Part shown: one piece after another, positions 15,001 to 20,349 of the stretch | Numbering within the stretch: the stretch's first letter is position 1 | How the letters are laid out: each line of letters starts with the position of its first letter | DNA from: Bradyrhizobium diazoefficiens | GTDB lineage: Bacteria > Pseudomonadota > Alphaproteobacteria > Rhizobiales > Xanthobacteraceae | Direction of reading: 5' to 3' | NCBI RefSeq assembly: GCF_018131185.1 | Contig: NZ_JAFCJE010000010.1 | Location: 124,001 to 188,000 of the forward strand | Length of the DNA: 64,000 nucleotides | Made by a program: the position numbers and the translations under genes | The notes under the pieces: generated by a model | The model's input: the letters and a program-made list of their open reading frames with translations, nothing else | Databases searched by the model: none | What the model was told of the DNA's origin: nothing

Positions 15001-15596
15001 TGGTGGACGCGACCTTCTGGACGGACGCACCGGCCGTCTCGATCCTGAACGGCTATGTCCCGGGCCAGCTGATGCTCACTACGGCCAACGCGCAAGTGCT
15101 GCTCAACAACCGCACGCCGGCGCCGTCCAACTGGCCGTCGCTTCAGCTCTACCAGCCGGGCGGCGTATTCACGATGAGCCAGGTCGGTAACGCCAATGTC
15201 AGCAACGCCTATGTGGTGTTCTACACCGGCAACGTCTCGGCGACAGTGACCAATTACGGCCCGACCCATACCTGCTGCTACGACTTCACCGGCGCCAGCA
15301 TGGCGCGCAACATCGCGGTCGACGGCCAGGGTAAAGAGAACATCGAGACCTGGCTCGCGAAGAGGGACGGCGGGACGTTCTACCTGCTCGGTCTCTCCGG
15401 CCAGGCGCGGCTCGATGCGTTGCTGACGCCGCGGCCGGTCGAGGCCATCGGCTCCGGTCCCGCCGTCAACACCGAGGGGCTCAGCGACATGCGCAAGCTG
15501 CTCCAGAAGGGTCAGCGTGCGGGACGTACTGGCTGGAAGGACGCTGCGATCGAGACGGCGAGGCCGGCGATGGGCCGTCTCGCAGAGGCATGGTAA
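3..15596 (+). CDS. Giant filamentous-haemagglutinin/LktA-like exoprotein (TpsA), 5' end missing
   Basis: The frame is open from the left edge, so only the C-terminal 5,190-odd residues are visible; the N-terminal signal and TPS secretion domain lie upstream. The protein is very rich in Gly, Ala, Ser, Thr, Asn and Val and consists of short repeating beta-strand units, many with an AYI or AYV core, as expected of a beta-solenoid adhesin. The first half resembles the leukotoxin LktA-like adhesin family; the last third has FHA-like repeats including four tandem 116-residue units. Cysteines are seen only in six close pairs. The end is not a beta-repeat: it is a short charged tail after a WLAKRDGG segment. 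The adjoining TpsB gene overlaps by 7 bases, which supports a two-partner secretion substrate exported to the cell surface. Adhesion is inferred from the family; the ligand is unknown. Confidence 0.88.
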   Translation: MATTNVASGATINAGGNLEIKALNDATIAVSALAASTSAQIVPTVAYSKGSVTTIANVESGAHIAAGTVSTSGSTLKVRAINNNSFSTSATSVAAPGLGASGAVGGAFAISDITTSVTATLGASLGTDAANRMNGSVLVEATSDTTSNSTMASSIAGLPALIAAIERGLRAVTAPTSIIQDHMSSLVPLNFNFKAAGALALASSTQSATAAIAQNPSGGAPSIYASGNVAVASNVIDRGVRSNATASAITKDVVSGESTAISAAVAWGNFTHNSNAYVGSGTLINAANIAVDATTELPITNTWLKWDGLGATLSHLNGSFGVGGNILTSYANATADAGDTIGISGSLNHFVVNNNTTAWVAGSASLTATCTIAACGSSWAAGMDNGDVHTYDATIQIAATTTTASIDAAGNVGTLGFLTGNTSGGSSVGGALNLVQFNTNTIAGVSDRATLRAADDIAVNAITSDQFVAVAPSSGKAAGALALNGITSLGFLNNTTHASISSQATVYAPTVGILAQQDLSVVTLAGAMSRNTSGGSAVGLAVAYLGANADTSAYIGDNHSDIRPGPFSANDPFAGTSGGSGAVNVDNLTISATTSGRITAAAVAASISEPAASSFSDKAGAAGAGATGGTAGITTAVSKIGSSSGSSTDGFSIDLAGSSSVSDVSLGTSAYIRNTTVNKYTTTGTVVTNTIVQALNDTMLNNGSGSAALNLAGASAQGAAIGGAIAAAMSSNVTLAYIYGTTVNNQSSLTVQALNGGSETVIAIGVAGSKSNAAALSASVGIITDSANAYIESSTITGQSSGVNRALEVDAYQTTNVAIGGGSLYISGGQAGVGIGLTYASIADPTGGNATDAHIRGTSISNYDTLLVMADSASVIAAGAASGGAGSNGLAGAIVVSEITPTTTAYINSGATVNINVGRVTVLADSGAVSALDTALGNLVKKSNNNLLASDTCTVAGGTGGQNCIDFSAAALNDGTGNGPGASIVSVAGLIQAGKNNVGASIVYNTIATTHSAYIANVLMSAGTNGNVSVSAVDSSKIQAVTIGFGLATGQFAGVGGTTISSISNTVSASIGNSQSSTTQSTVTGRNISVSAIDNSSITGTAAVAGASTQGSAAGLALVNSSIANNVSAGVTGSKLTASGNVAVGANSNASISTVAVGVAMSSQVGLAGSVATNLMGANVTASITAAGTNGINGADVTASNNVGVIAGNNDKAGVFAGAVAISKGAAGGAGSLVTNQITGTTAAYISGANTKVDALGTSSTDTLSVNNGTLVHAFDLGTAHAPTDTTPDLTENQDTVRGLAVVASSHQAVVTNVASLAASSGIAIMINPITNVMSGATRAYIDGAAVATRLTSSTLAPQIVVAASSFSYSGAFGAGIVPPTGTGGGGATVISTTMSRSTFATITNATVGGVQSSSPTVGAVTVKANAEQDASSIAVGFNTGSVGLNVFQATTEAYVDGGALTATSLTVNANNNTGIFSANGSGAYGSQAAIGAAFLVQVSSNRTEAYVGDEFAYHGGTTPHTTALNLSGALDVQAKTKNRFEAYAIGGALSTGTAAIAGMANIEIANNTTIAGVYDTTLQGVTGGAAGAVTINANEDVAIKEIAGALAVGASGAGVGVGAAANVIVFKSQTIAESRNSNLNSSGAINVGALSTKEVLSYAVTAGIGGSVGIGATVGVIIIGTADPDTQGQQTGQLNQNGNGTIAAVNARTSTAQGGNAVASGTAGNPNNANVTSTYNVSSVLTGGDDGVTAQIAGGNVTGTQVNVGATSANAAKMYLLGAGFAKNVGIGAGIGYTSVNSSVLANLSAIVSAPSVTVAAIVKDASTGPYAGKTIDTEAIAGGAALYFGAQAAVAFGNVTNTVTAQLGGQVTGTGGTGVAVMAQDTSTQVVFTGGVTAGAAAVGASVATAGRSSSVAAKVLDDAIVNTSTLAVGAAGAGKLSTTATALGGGILAGVGADAEVHENSSVVADIGAGSSITTSATGVGTLVTASITPNLSSEAIGVSVGGGAVGVAIAQSTVGATVTADVGDDAIFSGGALAVTAMALVPIIGMQTNTDGSTTTIYGTTTYAKSLAGGGGSLIGAQGSYARASQNATVSAYGGTGIELPNADVLIAAQNDSAQYAEATGLSTGFLALGATVAQTSSSAHTYAYLGAPADMDNLNRTNYTGILEITATGTDANVSNATVGAGGTYAGAAAVATTSSTAVTNARFDGGATDDTLYFGGIKVAAEHTTNYAASGDAYQASTAGVSAGKAQNDVTSTTTAEIGTHLIINSDGGDMIVTSKDNVNQAGGGARSGSGGSFSGAAALSDSTVTQIVTTNIGAGTILSLNGDPRTSAGVIDIEAYNTLNTRDTASLATASFFAGGGAESNMTANATLAVNIHARELFSVGKIFIGTAAKMAASNNANASLYGAIAGVGASTNTWVHAIQDVTVDSGTTIQAWRDINIFAGMSGDTITFSSIQATATTVVYNNTAIPISTLYRGTANAGGDSSLTLADGSRVLGVRDIYLGATQGQVTATGNGSNYNPYLDIFSAKNSDNHSHTSGTGDVALNGLVVAGINNDVLITIDLGAGAPTLSTTSPYSSLSSTLEYVSDVDHFSPVKSWNHQTIQYTIVGGFNPYQNIVNQLGTLTGLTDAQIRTALAASTSTHPATMTPSGADPTGDIQRQINALIQQAPYTSDAGGNAFAFGDMLVSAGNVSILAQKLTGNSLAGHSAPAVIARGSPMIKVENRGLDFMDFANLTVTNVTGGNITYRQIDHVDPDSHSNVTFTAMPSATPIIDISATYNRVDPSTGLGVDDNGNQLTRKPDIYFDGIVTNENGLLKITSQLGSVVASQSLNAATIQMVAPNGSFIFLGGIGSFYNSNHDVTAQWAGVQYKPADNDTLTAVMAAATFLGAYGAYEYSPHIGAGGNHPYFYYCCVDGNTGVQQTAANSTVFTARMLMTYYDGLSLYSAIFLPMGNGTPNGGGGSVGSPATLAAMEGPTVQPIVTAPWERNTYAGQGVFSNTTRDETITNPDGSTSTRTYTYYSPFNCSGCGAYFQVVNIQNDVITPRTANTNAQSNWSSTTPSGHQNPTNAPFILGQAIIISAGVINVNGLIQSGTSSNYSVDIGSGALSAINDLKSNSAAFAQAQANARNGSYYDITAAAAPLVGSDIKIGVRYNALTDQILVNGVVQGSGGYVYLNGKIISTSTDGTSQGTIAVKGGAGTITVNNSTGLQLVTNTINTGVSAPSVIQIVDQLQQQTTWYVYNPSASGGQQVSTYRTAGVNASAYTGAMLIGMSGTAGIQYAVKPNMYYQWVDTATLDRPATSTQFDYGWHYTPNAATGENWTRSISLVENVMQATGGGGNTGQLQTANFQEVVTATGSYHNGGYNTTADKCCGADAQFNWYQQIYDHLTLTLTNTVKASNPINIQFSGGGASTVNVSSNSGIVINGPINNLSGDTTVIATGANSAITSGASANNPMISGRNVTLSADGGIGTLGTNGAPVQVQVYGGSLTATSIDRDIAIAAVGSLSINQVAVNSGVSGRAPQGGVFISATGDINSAAPYNVATPVVIGKNVEINSSAGAIGATSAVVNGASTLTNINPLVIQATGTTQTNGTVDGGVLDSASANGTYIVQSKGDLRLGTIQSTGGPVFLEAAGSDGNPASILNGRAAVGLTPAQSQHLQDVWASLDLLSGNAATNAVNSYQSMVTSAYNDYFQLKNIAFPNGSTYAPTSVGLTVLRAQVAAKLGIDPANVTATQMKTEATTRFLRDQFLLGQITTDELKSSLTALLGSAPTDPLGTLFGSSLSSTLLTKLFDGVSTANQRLPSNAALQTALNAYNASYSYTLASTERVYGIITAGSQWTQSQLAYTVSSSAVGAAPPPIDDNVVANVSANQIMLYAPRGSVGNSAAPQTFTFTSVDSSSLTPEQRGLLATAGPGQLTVGAVTDPTTHVTTYTVSLSQQNLVVVDNPIAISAKALTNIYLGSKNSLALGGVTANYGPIAAAQANGIQVTGRGDVKLDAVTSIFANVGGAVISGDIANLTLIAERGNVGAPGAAGSNPANNSNALQIAFADPGNDQLDQVSSAQGIYVKQTTGDLILGNISAGNAIQLAAAGSIYAEAGFTDRTAIHILGTDLDLRAGGDIGFNGGAFQPLQVNISGAVTGSAVGDLSLLAVTGDLGVGTSGSYGTLTAGGALTLNVARGALTINTSISSDGLMQLLANRGMTFVAGTSAAPVVATSSTDGVTLVAATLSMGAHSAINAAGLISATTTGDATIGQLNSSQTYAAASSTPSIIVTAGGVASLGAIIDNGDGQTKFIASGAGAEVSLSASNGVGNAASRFTTNAARLSASASAGNIYLKALIDTEVSLLSAVNGSVDIVGTGGLTLDQVLAGTATGANGSFSAIANNGSIVIGTADSSGSQTVHATENVTFKSLTAAGHAGDAGNINVTANTGFILAQTVMSGGVVTLGSVSAHGSATLLAAATITGNALAATTGSGLLTANGGPVNWKALDVSTTLGVTASQGSITLQTAQSGGTQTIRARDNVTFSALTASGITGDAGNINVTADTGFILAQAVMSGGVVTLGSVSAHGSATLQAATTISGNTFAATTGSGLLTANGGSVNWNALNVGTTLGVTAIQGSIALQTAQSGGTQTIRARDNVTFSALTASGITGDAGNINATADSGFILGQAVMSGGVVTLGSVSAHGSATLLAATTITGNALAATTGSGLLTANGGPVNWNALNVGTTLGVTASQGSITLQTAQSGGTQTIRARDNVTFNALTASGITGDAGNINVTADNGFILAQTVMSGGVPTLGSVSAQGSAKLIAAGTNTGHNLTAATGNAVLSGTVVHWDNLNVGRTLDVTATTGGMTLGTAVSGGTQTLHAVNDIVFSQLTTTGIPGDTGDLDVKSDTGSLRGGSISANGETHFEVAGSISLDRVSGNVVKMTSSGDLTINWVSVVRELDLAADTIDVKGEQIRSNPAVPLVLNVTGYNGGVAKSANIWIDPDLIIVNQFRVVDATFWTDAPAVSILNGYVPGQLMLTTANAQVLLNNRTPAPSNWPSLQLYQPGGVFTMSQVGNANVSNAYVVFYTGNVSATVTNYGPTHTCCYDFTGASMARNIAVDGQGKENIETWLAKRDGGTFYLLGLSGQARLDALLTPRPVEAIGSGPAVNTEGLSDMRKLLQKGQRAGRTGWKDAAIETARPAMGRLAEAW
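13203..14588 (+). repeat. Four tandem 348-bp coding repeats (116 residues each) in the exoprotein
   Basis: Units begin at 13203, 13551, 13899 and 14247, each with a GGC-ACG-CAG-like start (GGTQTIRARDNVTF at protein level). The first three periods are exactly 348 bases and the units are nearly identical to one another. The fourth unit ends after 342 bases and is followed by a degenerate half unit to about 14700. Each unit carries the segments GDAGNINVTA, FILAQ, VMSGGV, LGSVSAHGSA and TTGSGLL. The near identity points to recent duplication or gene conversion. Confidence 0.95.
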
Positions 15597-17296
15597 CCGG
15601 ATTCAGGATGCGGATTCGCGGGGCAGCATTGGCGGTCGGGCTGGCAGCGTCCTGCATCGTCTCTGCGCGCGCCCAGTCGATCAATCCCGGCGTGATCCAG
15701 AACGACATTGACCGGCAGCGCCGGCAGCTCGAGCAGCAGGGCGCGCCACCCAAGCTCACGGGGCCGGCGGTGATCGGCGGTGAGCGGGAAAAATCCCAGC
15801 TCCTGAAGCCGGGCGGGCCGAAATTCCGCCTGCGCAAGATTACGTTCGACGAGTCCAAGTTCATCACTCCGGCGGAGCTGGATGAGATCGCGAAGAAGTA
15901 TGTCGGCAAGGACGTCGACATCGCCTCGCTGTTGCAGCTCGTTGCCGACATCAATGCGGTCTATGCCGCGCGCGGCATCGTCACGGGCATCGCGACGCTG
16001 CCCGAGCAGGACGCCAAGGGCGGCGTCGTCCGCGTCAAGCTGACCGAAGGCCGGCTGCAGAAGACGACCGTCGAGGGCAACAAGCAGACCCGCACCGACT
16101 ACATCCTTCAGCGCGTGAAGGAGCCCGAAGGCGAGGTCCTCGACGTTCCCAAGCTCAACCGCGACGTGATCTGGTTCAACCGGACCAACGACGTGCAGAT
16201 CAAGGCGCTGCTGCAGCCCGGCACGAGCTTCGGCCTCACCGACCTCCAGCTCGCGGTGATCGAGCCGCCGGCTGACACCTTGCAGCTCTTCACCGACAAC
16301 CAGGGCCCCGAGAACACCGGGCGCTGGGAAGGCGGGGCCTTCTACAAGCGCCACGGCCTGTTCGGCGTCGACGACCGGCTGACCTTCTACGGCGTCCGCT
16401 CCGACGGCAATCTCAACGGCAATGTCGCCTACAGCATCCCGGTCAATCCCTGGGGAGGCCGCGCCGGCGTCAGCTATACCGAAGGCAAGATCAAGATCAT
16501 CCAGGGTCCGTTCGTCGCGCTCGACGTGACCGGACGCTCGAGCCAGGCCGCGGTCAATTTCAGCCAGCCGGTCTGGGTGACGCAGGACTGGCTGGTGCTG
16601 CTCAACGCCGCCTTGACCGAGGGCAAGACGGTCAGCCGCTTCTCCACGGTCGCCGTCACCGACGACCATTACGACAAGACCACGGCGGGCGTCTCGGTGA
16701 CCAAGTCCGGCAACACCTATTCGATCACGGTCTCGCCGGCGGTGAATTACATCGCATGGCATGACTACGTGCTCGGCAACAACCGCGCGTTCCACACTTA
16801 TACCGGCTCGCTGATTGCGACCAGCGCCGCGGGCCCGGCCAATTTCAGTGCCAATTTGCTGGCGAGCTGGCAGTACACGCAGGAGAAGCTGCTGCCCGGC
16901 AGCCAGATCTTTTCGATCGGCGGTCCCACCACGGTACGCGGCTATCCGTCCAACGCGGCGGCCGGCGACAGCGGTTATTATTTCAACGCCGAGCTGCATT
17001 ACAATTGGTCGCAATGGCTCAGGGGTTTCGACACGTACGTCTTCACCGACTGGGGTGCGGTGTATTCGACCTTCCCGGGGGTCACCGAAATGGCCTCTGT
17101 CGGCGTCGGCTTCTCCTGGACCTATGCGCCGTTCATGACGTTCGAGGCGAACTACGCGACACCGCTGAAGATGGCGGTGTCGACCCAGAACCGTTACGAA
17201 GCCTATGGCCGCGTCATCTTCCGGCCGCTGCTGATGTTCCAGAAGCCGGAGCCGCCTGCGCCTGTCGCCGCGGTGGCGGGCAGGAGCAAGTCGTAG
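15590..17296 (+). CDS. TpsB/FhaC/ShlB-type outer-membrane transporter of the two-partner secretion system
   Basis: It exports the upstream exoprotein across the outer membrane. The order is signal peptide (hydrophobic core GAALAVGLAASC, ending ARAQ), a Gln/Arg-rich linker, POTRA domains from about residue 75 (FRLRKITFDESKF; then a VRVKLTEGRL stretch), and a 16-strand barrel. The barrel contains the diagnostic VRGY motif at residues 449-452, preceded by FSIGGPTT, and a FTDWG motif near residue 485. The first ATG overlaps the exoprotein stop by 7 bases, which implies translational coupling. An ATG at 15608 gives a more compact signal peptide and is a possible true start. Length (568 aa) is normal. 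The chain continues about 18 Pro/Ala-rich residues beyond the last barrel-like strand instead of ending on an aromatic residue. Confidence 0.92.
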   Translation: MVTGFRMRIRGAALAVGLAASCIVSARAQSINPGVIQNDIDRQRRQLEQQGAPPKLTGPAVIGGEREKSQLLKPGGPKFRLRKITFDESKFITPAELDEIAKKYVGKDVDIASLLQLVADINAVYAARGIVTGIATLPEQDAKGGVVRVKLTEGRLQKTTVEGNKQTRTDYILQRVKEPEGEVLDVPKLNRDVIWFNRTNDVQIKALLQPGTSFGLTDLQLAVIEPPADTLQLFTDNQGPENTGRWEGGAFYKRHGLFGVDDRLTFYGVRSDGNLNGNVAYSIPVNPWGGRAGVSYTEGKIKIIQGPFVALDVTGRSSQAAVNFSQPVWVTQDWLVLLNAALTEGKTVSRFSTVAVTDDHYDKTTAGVSVTKSGNTYSITVSPAVNYIAWHDYVLGNNRAFHTYTGSLIATSAAGPANFSANLLASWQYTQEKLLPGSQIFSIGGPTTVRGYPSNAAAGDSGYYFNAELHYNWSQWLRGFDTYVFTDWGAVYSTFPGVTEMASVGVGFSWTYAPFMTFEANYATPLKMAVSTQNRYEAYGRVIFRPLLMFQKPEPPAPVAAVAGRSKS

Positions 17297-17310
17297 TGGG
17301 AGGCTGCGTC

Positions 17311-17345
17311 GCACTCGCGGTAGTCGCGCTCGCAATGACGGCGGA
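17311..17345. repeat. Fragment resembling a Bradyrhizobium interspersed palindromic element
   Basis: The 15 bases at 17326-17340 are the reverse complement of CGTCATTGCGAGCGC, a core I remember from short interspersed repeats common between genes in Bradyrhizobium. The fragment sits between the 3' ends of the convergent tpsB and bluB genes, a usual place for such elements. No full palindromic partner is visible, so it is probably a remnant. Confidence 0.35.
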
Positions 17346-17356
17346 TGGCGCGTTTG

Positions 17357-17989
17357 CTAGCGCCGCAGCGTGAACTCCGCCGCCCCGCGCCGGTGTTCCC
17401 ATTTCGCCTGCTCCAGCTCGGGCTGGTCGCATTCGATTTCCGGATAGCCGACGCAGAGATAGGCGATGAACTTCCAGGTATCGGGCACGTCGAGAATGAC
17501 CTGGATGCGATCGGGATTGAGGATCGACACCCAGCCGACGCCGATGCTCTCGGCGCGCGCGGCGAGCCACATCGCGGTGATTGCGGCGACCACGGAATAC
17601 TCCGTGGTCTCCGGCATGGTGGCGCGGCCGAGGCCGTGACCGATGTCGCTGGCCTTGTCGGCGAACACCGCGAGGTGGCCGGGCGCTTGCTCGAGGCCCG
17701 ACAGTTTCAGCGTGGCGTAGCGCGCGGCGCGTTCGCCCGCATAAGAACCCAGAGCGTCGGCGTTGCATGCCCTGAAATCGTCGGCTACGGCGCGGCGCCG
17801 TGCAGGATCGTCGACGACGACGAAGCGCCAGGGCTGGCTCAGGCCGACCGAGGGCGACAGGCACGCGGTCTCGATCAGGCGATCGATCGCGCCGGCCGGA
17901 AGCGGGTCAGCTCGGAAGCGGCGCACGTCGCGTCGCCACACGAACAGCTCGCGCAACTGCCGGCGGAAGGTGTCGTCGAACTCGACCAT
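17357..17989 (-). CDS. bluB: 5,6-dimethylbenzimidazole synthase BluB
   Basis: BluB is an oxygen-dependent flavin destructase that fragments reduced FMN to 5,6-dimethylbenzimidazole, the lower ligand of B12. The 210-aa protein has the nitroreductase-like fold signature of the family: an N-terminal FRRQLRELFVWRRDVRRF segment, then the FMN-site motif SPSVGLSQPWRFVVV at about residues 45-59, and GWVSIL further on. The gene starts 3 bases after the cobS stop and is the last gene of the leftward unit cobU-cobS-bluB, next to the genes that attach the base it makes. This also marks the organism as a producer of true cobalamin with a dimethylbenzimidazole ligand. Confidence 0.95.
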   Translation of the reverse strand: MVEFDDTFRRQLRELFVWRRDVRRFRADPLPAGAIDRLIETACLSPSVGLSQPWRFVVVDDPARRRAVADDFRACNADALGSYAGERAARYATLKLSGLEQAPGHLAVFADKASDIGHGLGRATMPETTEYSVVAAITAMWLAARAESIGVGWVSILNPDRIQVILDVPDTWKFIAYLCVGYPEIECDQPELEQAKWEHRRGAAEFTLRR

Positions 17990-17992
17990 GAG

Positions 17993-18775
17993 CTAGCGTC
18001 CCATCTGGAAGGCGGCTGCCACCAGCAGAATCAGGATCTCACCTAGCTGCTCGAACGCGCCGAGGATGTCGCCGGTCTGTCCGCCGATTTGACGGATGGC
18101 AAGCCGCGCCAGCATCAAGCCTGCAAGCGTCAGCAGGATCAGGCTGACCAGCGCCTTGCTCGGCCCTAACGCGAGAGCGAGCGCGAGCGATCCAAGTGCG
18201 AGCGCAAGCGCGACGCTGCGGCCCGGCGGCGCTCCCGCACTCGCCGAAAGCCCGTCCGGCCGCGCCGGAGGTACCAGCGACATGAAGGCCGGCACGCCCG
18301 CGCGAGCAGCAGCATGCGCGGCGCACAGCGCCAGCATGACGGCGAATGGATCGGCGATCGTCGCAAGCGCGCTCCAGCGCAGGCCGATCGACAGGATCAG
18401 CGCGCAGACGCCATAGGTGCCGATCCGGCTGTCGCGCATGATCTCGAGCTTGCGCTCGCGTGTCCGCCCGCCGCCGAGCCCATCGGCGGTGTCGGCAAGC
18501 CCATCTTCATGGAGCGCGCCGGTGATGAGGGCGGTCGTGGCCAAAGCGAGCAGGGCGGCAAGGTTCGGCGTCAGTCCGAAGCGGCTGGCGATCGTGTAGA
18601 CCAGTGCGCCGGCAAGGCCGACCAGCAGCCCCGCGACGGGAAGGGCCCATGTGGCCCGCGCAACGGCGCCGTCGCCCGCAGGCTTCGACGATGCCACAGG
18701 CAGGATCGTCACGAACGATGCGGCCATCCTGAGATCGGCAATGATGTGTTTGAGAAACTCGATACCCGGCGTCAT
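17993..18775 (-). CDS. cobS: Adenosylcobinamide-GDP ribazoletransferase (cobalamin synthase, CobS/CobV)
   Basis: This integral inner-membrane enzyme joins adenosylcobinamide-GDP with alpha-ribazole (or its phosphate) to form adenosylcobalamin (phosphate). The 260-aa sequence has the conserved metal-binding motif HEDGLADTADG at residues 89-99, followed by RKLEIMRDSRIGTYG, and about six hydrophobic segments. Its ATG overlaps the cobU stop by 4 bases (ATGA). The name cobS is the enteric one; in the Pseudomonas denitrificans scheme it is cobV, and it must not be confused with the CobS subunit of cobaltochelatase. Confidence 0.95.
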   Translation of the reverse strand: MTPGIEFLKHIIADLRMAASFVTILPVASSKPAGDGAVARATWALPVAGLLVGLAGALVYTIASRFGLTPNLAALLALATTALITGALHEDGLADTADGLGGGRTRERKLEIMRDSRIGTYGVCALILSIGLRWSALATIADPFAVMLALCAAHAAARAGVPAFMSLVPPARPDGLSASAGAPPGRSVALALALGSLALALALGPSKALVSLILLTLAGLMLARLAIRQIGGQTGDILGAFEQLGEILILLVAAAFQMGR

Positions 18776-19275
18776 TTCAGCTTCATCGGCAGGCCGGCAA
18801 CGACGAACTCGACCTCATCGGCAACGGCCGCGATCATCTGGTTCATGATCCCGGCGGCGTCACGGAAGCTGCGGGCCAGGGCGTTGTCGGGAACGATCCC
18901 GAGGCCGACTTCGTTGGTGACGAAGACGACGGGGCTTTTCAGACGGGGCAGGGTGCCGGCGAGCTCGCTCACCTCATGTTCCCAATCACGTTGTTCATGC
19001 ATCAGGTTGGAGAGCCACAGCGTCAGGCAATCCACCAGCCTCGCGCCGCCGCCATCGGTTGCGACCAGGACATCGACGAGATCGAGCGGCACCTCGCGCT
19101 CGATCCAGTCGCTTCCGCGCCGCGCGCGATGCCTGGCGATACGCGCCTCCATCTCGGTGTCGAGCGCCTCAGCCGTCGCCACATAGACGGGCTGGCCGGG
19201 AAAGGCGCGCGTGCGCATTTCCGCACGCTTGCTCTTGCCCGATCGCGCTCCGCCCGTGATCAAGATGACGGCCAT
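18772..19275 (-). CDS. cobU: Bifunctional adenosylcobinamide kinase / adenosylcobinamide-phosphate guanylyltransferase (CobU/CobP)
   Basis: It phosphorylates adenosylcobinamide and then transfers GMP to give adenosylcobinamide-GDP, the substrate of the following gene product. The 167-aa protein starts ILITGGARSGKS (P-loop, residues 8-15). It has the RIARHR segment whose His (residue 49) corresponds to the guanylylated His of the family, and DCLTLWLSNL and FVTNEVGLGIVP further on. The length is typical. It is the first gene of the leftward unit cobU-cobS-bluB. Only 121 bases separate it from divergent cbiB, and I see no riboswitch in that gap on either strand. Confidence 0.95.
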   Translation of the reverse strand: MAVILITGGARSGKSKRAEMRTRAFPGQPVYVATAEALDTEMEARIARHRARRGSDWIEREVPLDLVDVLVATDGGGARLVDCLTLWLSNLMHEQRDWEHEVSELAGTLPRLKSPVVFVTNEVGLGIVPDNALARSFRDAAGIMNQMIAAVADEVEFVVAGLPMKLK

Positions 19276-19396
19276 AGAACTCTCCTGTGGGCCTGACTAA
19301 TCACCAAACGCAGCCAAAGACAAAGCCGAAATCAGGCGGCTGGGGGCTTGCGCTCGCGCCTCGCTTTGCGCAACAGGGGCGGGACAGGAGGCGGGT

Positions 19397-20338
19397 GTGG
19401 ACTTTGCGGGCGCGATGGTGGTGGCGATGGCGGTGGATGCCCTGCTGGGCTGGCCGTCGTGGCTGTTTGCGCGGATCGGGCATCCCGTGACCTGGCTGGG
19501 ACGGCTGATCGGCGCTGTCGATTCCGGTTGGAATCGCGCGGCCGATCCGCCGGCTCTTCGCCGCGGCGCGGGCGTTGCTGGCGCGCTTCTCGTGATCGCG
19601 CTCTCCGTCGCACTCGGCTGGATGCTTCAATCCTTGCTGCCCTTTGGCTGGATCCAGATCGTGGTGATCGGCATCCTGGCCTGGCCCCTGGTCGCGTCGC
19701 GCTCGCTCCATGATCACGTGGCCGCCGTCGCGCATCCCCTGATGGCTGGCGATATCGCTGCCGCGCGCGAGGCGGTCTCGCGCATCGTCGGCCGCGATCC
19801 CGCGGCGCTCGATGAAGCCGGCATCGCGCGTGCGGCGATCGAGAGTCTCGCCGAGAACGCCTCCGACGGCATCGTGGCGCCGGTGTTCTGGGGTGCGCTG
19901 TTCGGATTGCCCGGGATTCTGGGTTACAAGGCGATCAACACGCTGGACTCCATGATCGGCCATCGCAGCGAACGGCATGAAGCCTTCGGCTGGGCCGCGG
20001 CGCGCATCGACGATATCGCAAACTTCATTCCGGCGCGGCTGACCGGATTTCTGTTCGTGCTGCTGGCACCGTGGCGATCCGATGCGCTGTCCTGCATGAC
20101 GCGCGATGCGCGCCGTCATCGTTCGCCCAACGCCGGCTGGCCGGAAGCGGCCATGGCGGGCGGGCTCGGTGTGCGGCTCAGCGGCCCCCGGATCTATCAC
20201 GGCAGCGTCACCGACGAGCCCTGGCTGAACGAGGGCGCGCGCGATCCGCGCGCTGCCGACATCGGCGAGGCACTAACGGTCTACCGCCGCGCCATGCTGC
20301 TGCTCGCAGGCCTGCTTGCGATCCTGGCCTTCGCGTGA
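19397..20338 (+). CDS. cbiB: Adenosylcobinamide-phosphate synthase CbiB (CobD)
   Basis: This membrane protein attaches the aminopropanol (phosphate) arm to adenosylcobyric acid. The 313-aa sequence starts from a GTG (VDFAGAMVVAMAVDALLG), placed about 7 bases after an AGGAGG-like site. It has the family motifs HPVTWLGRLIG at about residues 31-41, LAENASDGIVAPVFW at about 153-167, and NTLDSMIGHRSERH at about 181-194, with several hydrophobic helices. It forms a rightward pair with cobD (threonine-phosphate decarboxylase), which makes the arm substrate; its stop codon touches that gene's possible GTG start. Confidence 0.94.
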   Translation: MDFAGAMVVAMAVDALLGWPSWLFARIGHPVTWLGRLIGAVDSGWNRAADPPALRRGAGVAGALLVIALSVALGWMLQSLLPFGWIQIVVIGILAWPLVASRSLHDHVAAVAHPLMAGDIAAAREAVSRIVGRDPAALDEAGIARAAIESLAENASDGIVAPVFWGALFGLPGILGYKAINTLDSMIGHRSERHEAFGWAAARIDDIANFIPARLTGFLFVLLAPWRSDALSCMTRDARRHRSPNAGWPEAAMAGGLGVRLSGPRIYHGSVTDEPWLNEGARDPRAADIGEALTVYRRAMLLLAGLLAILAFA

Positions 20339-20349
20339 AACAACGAGGC

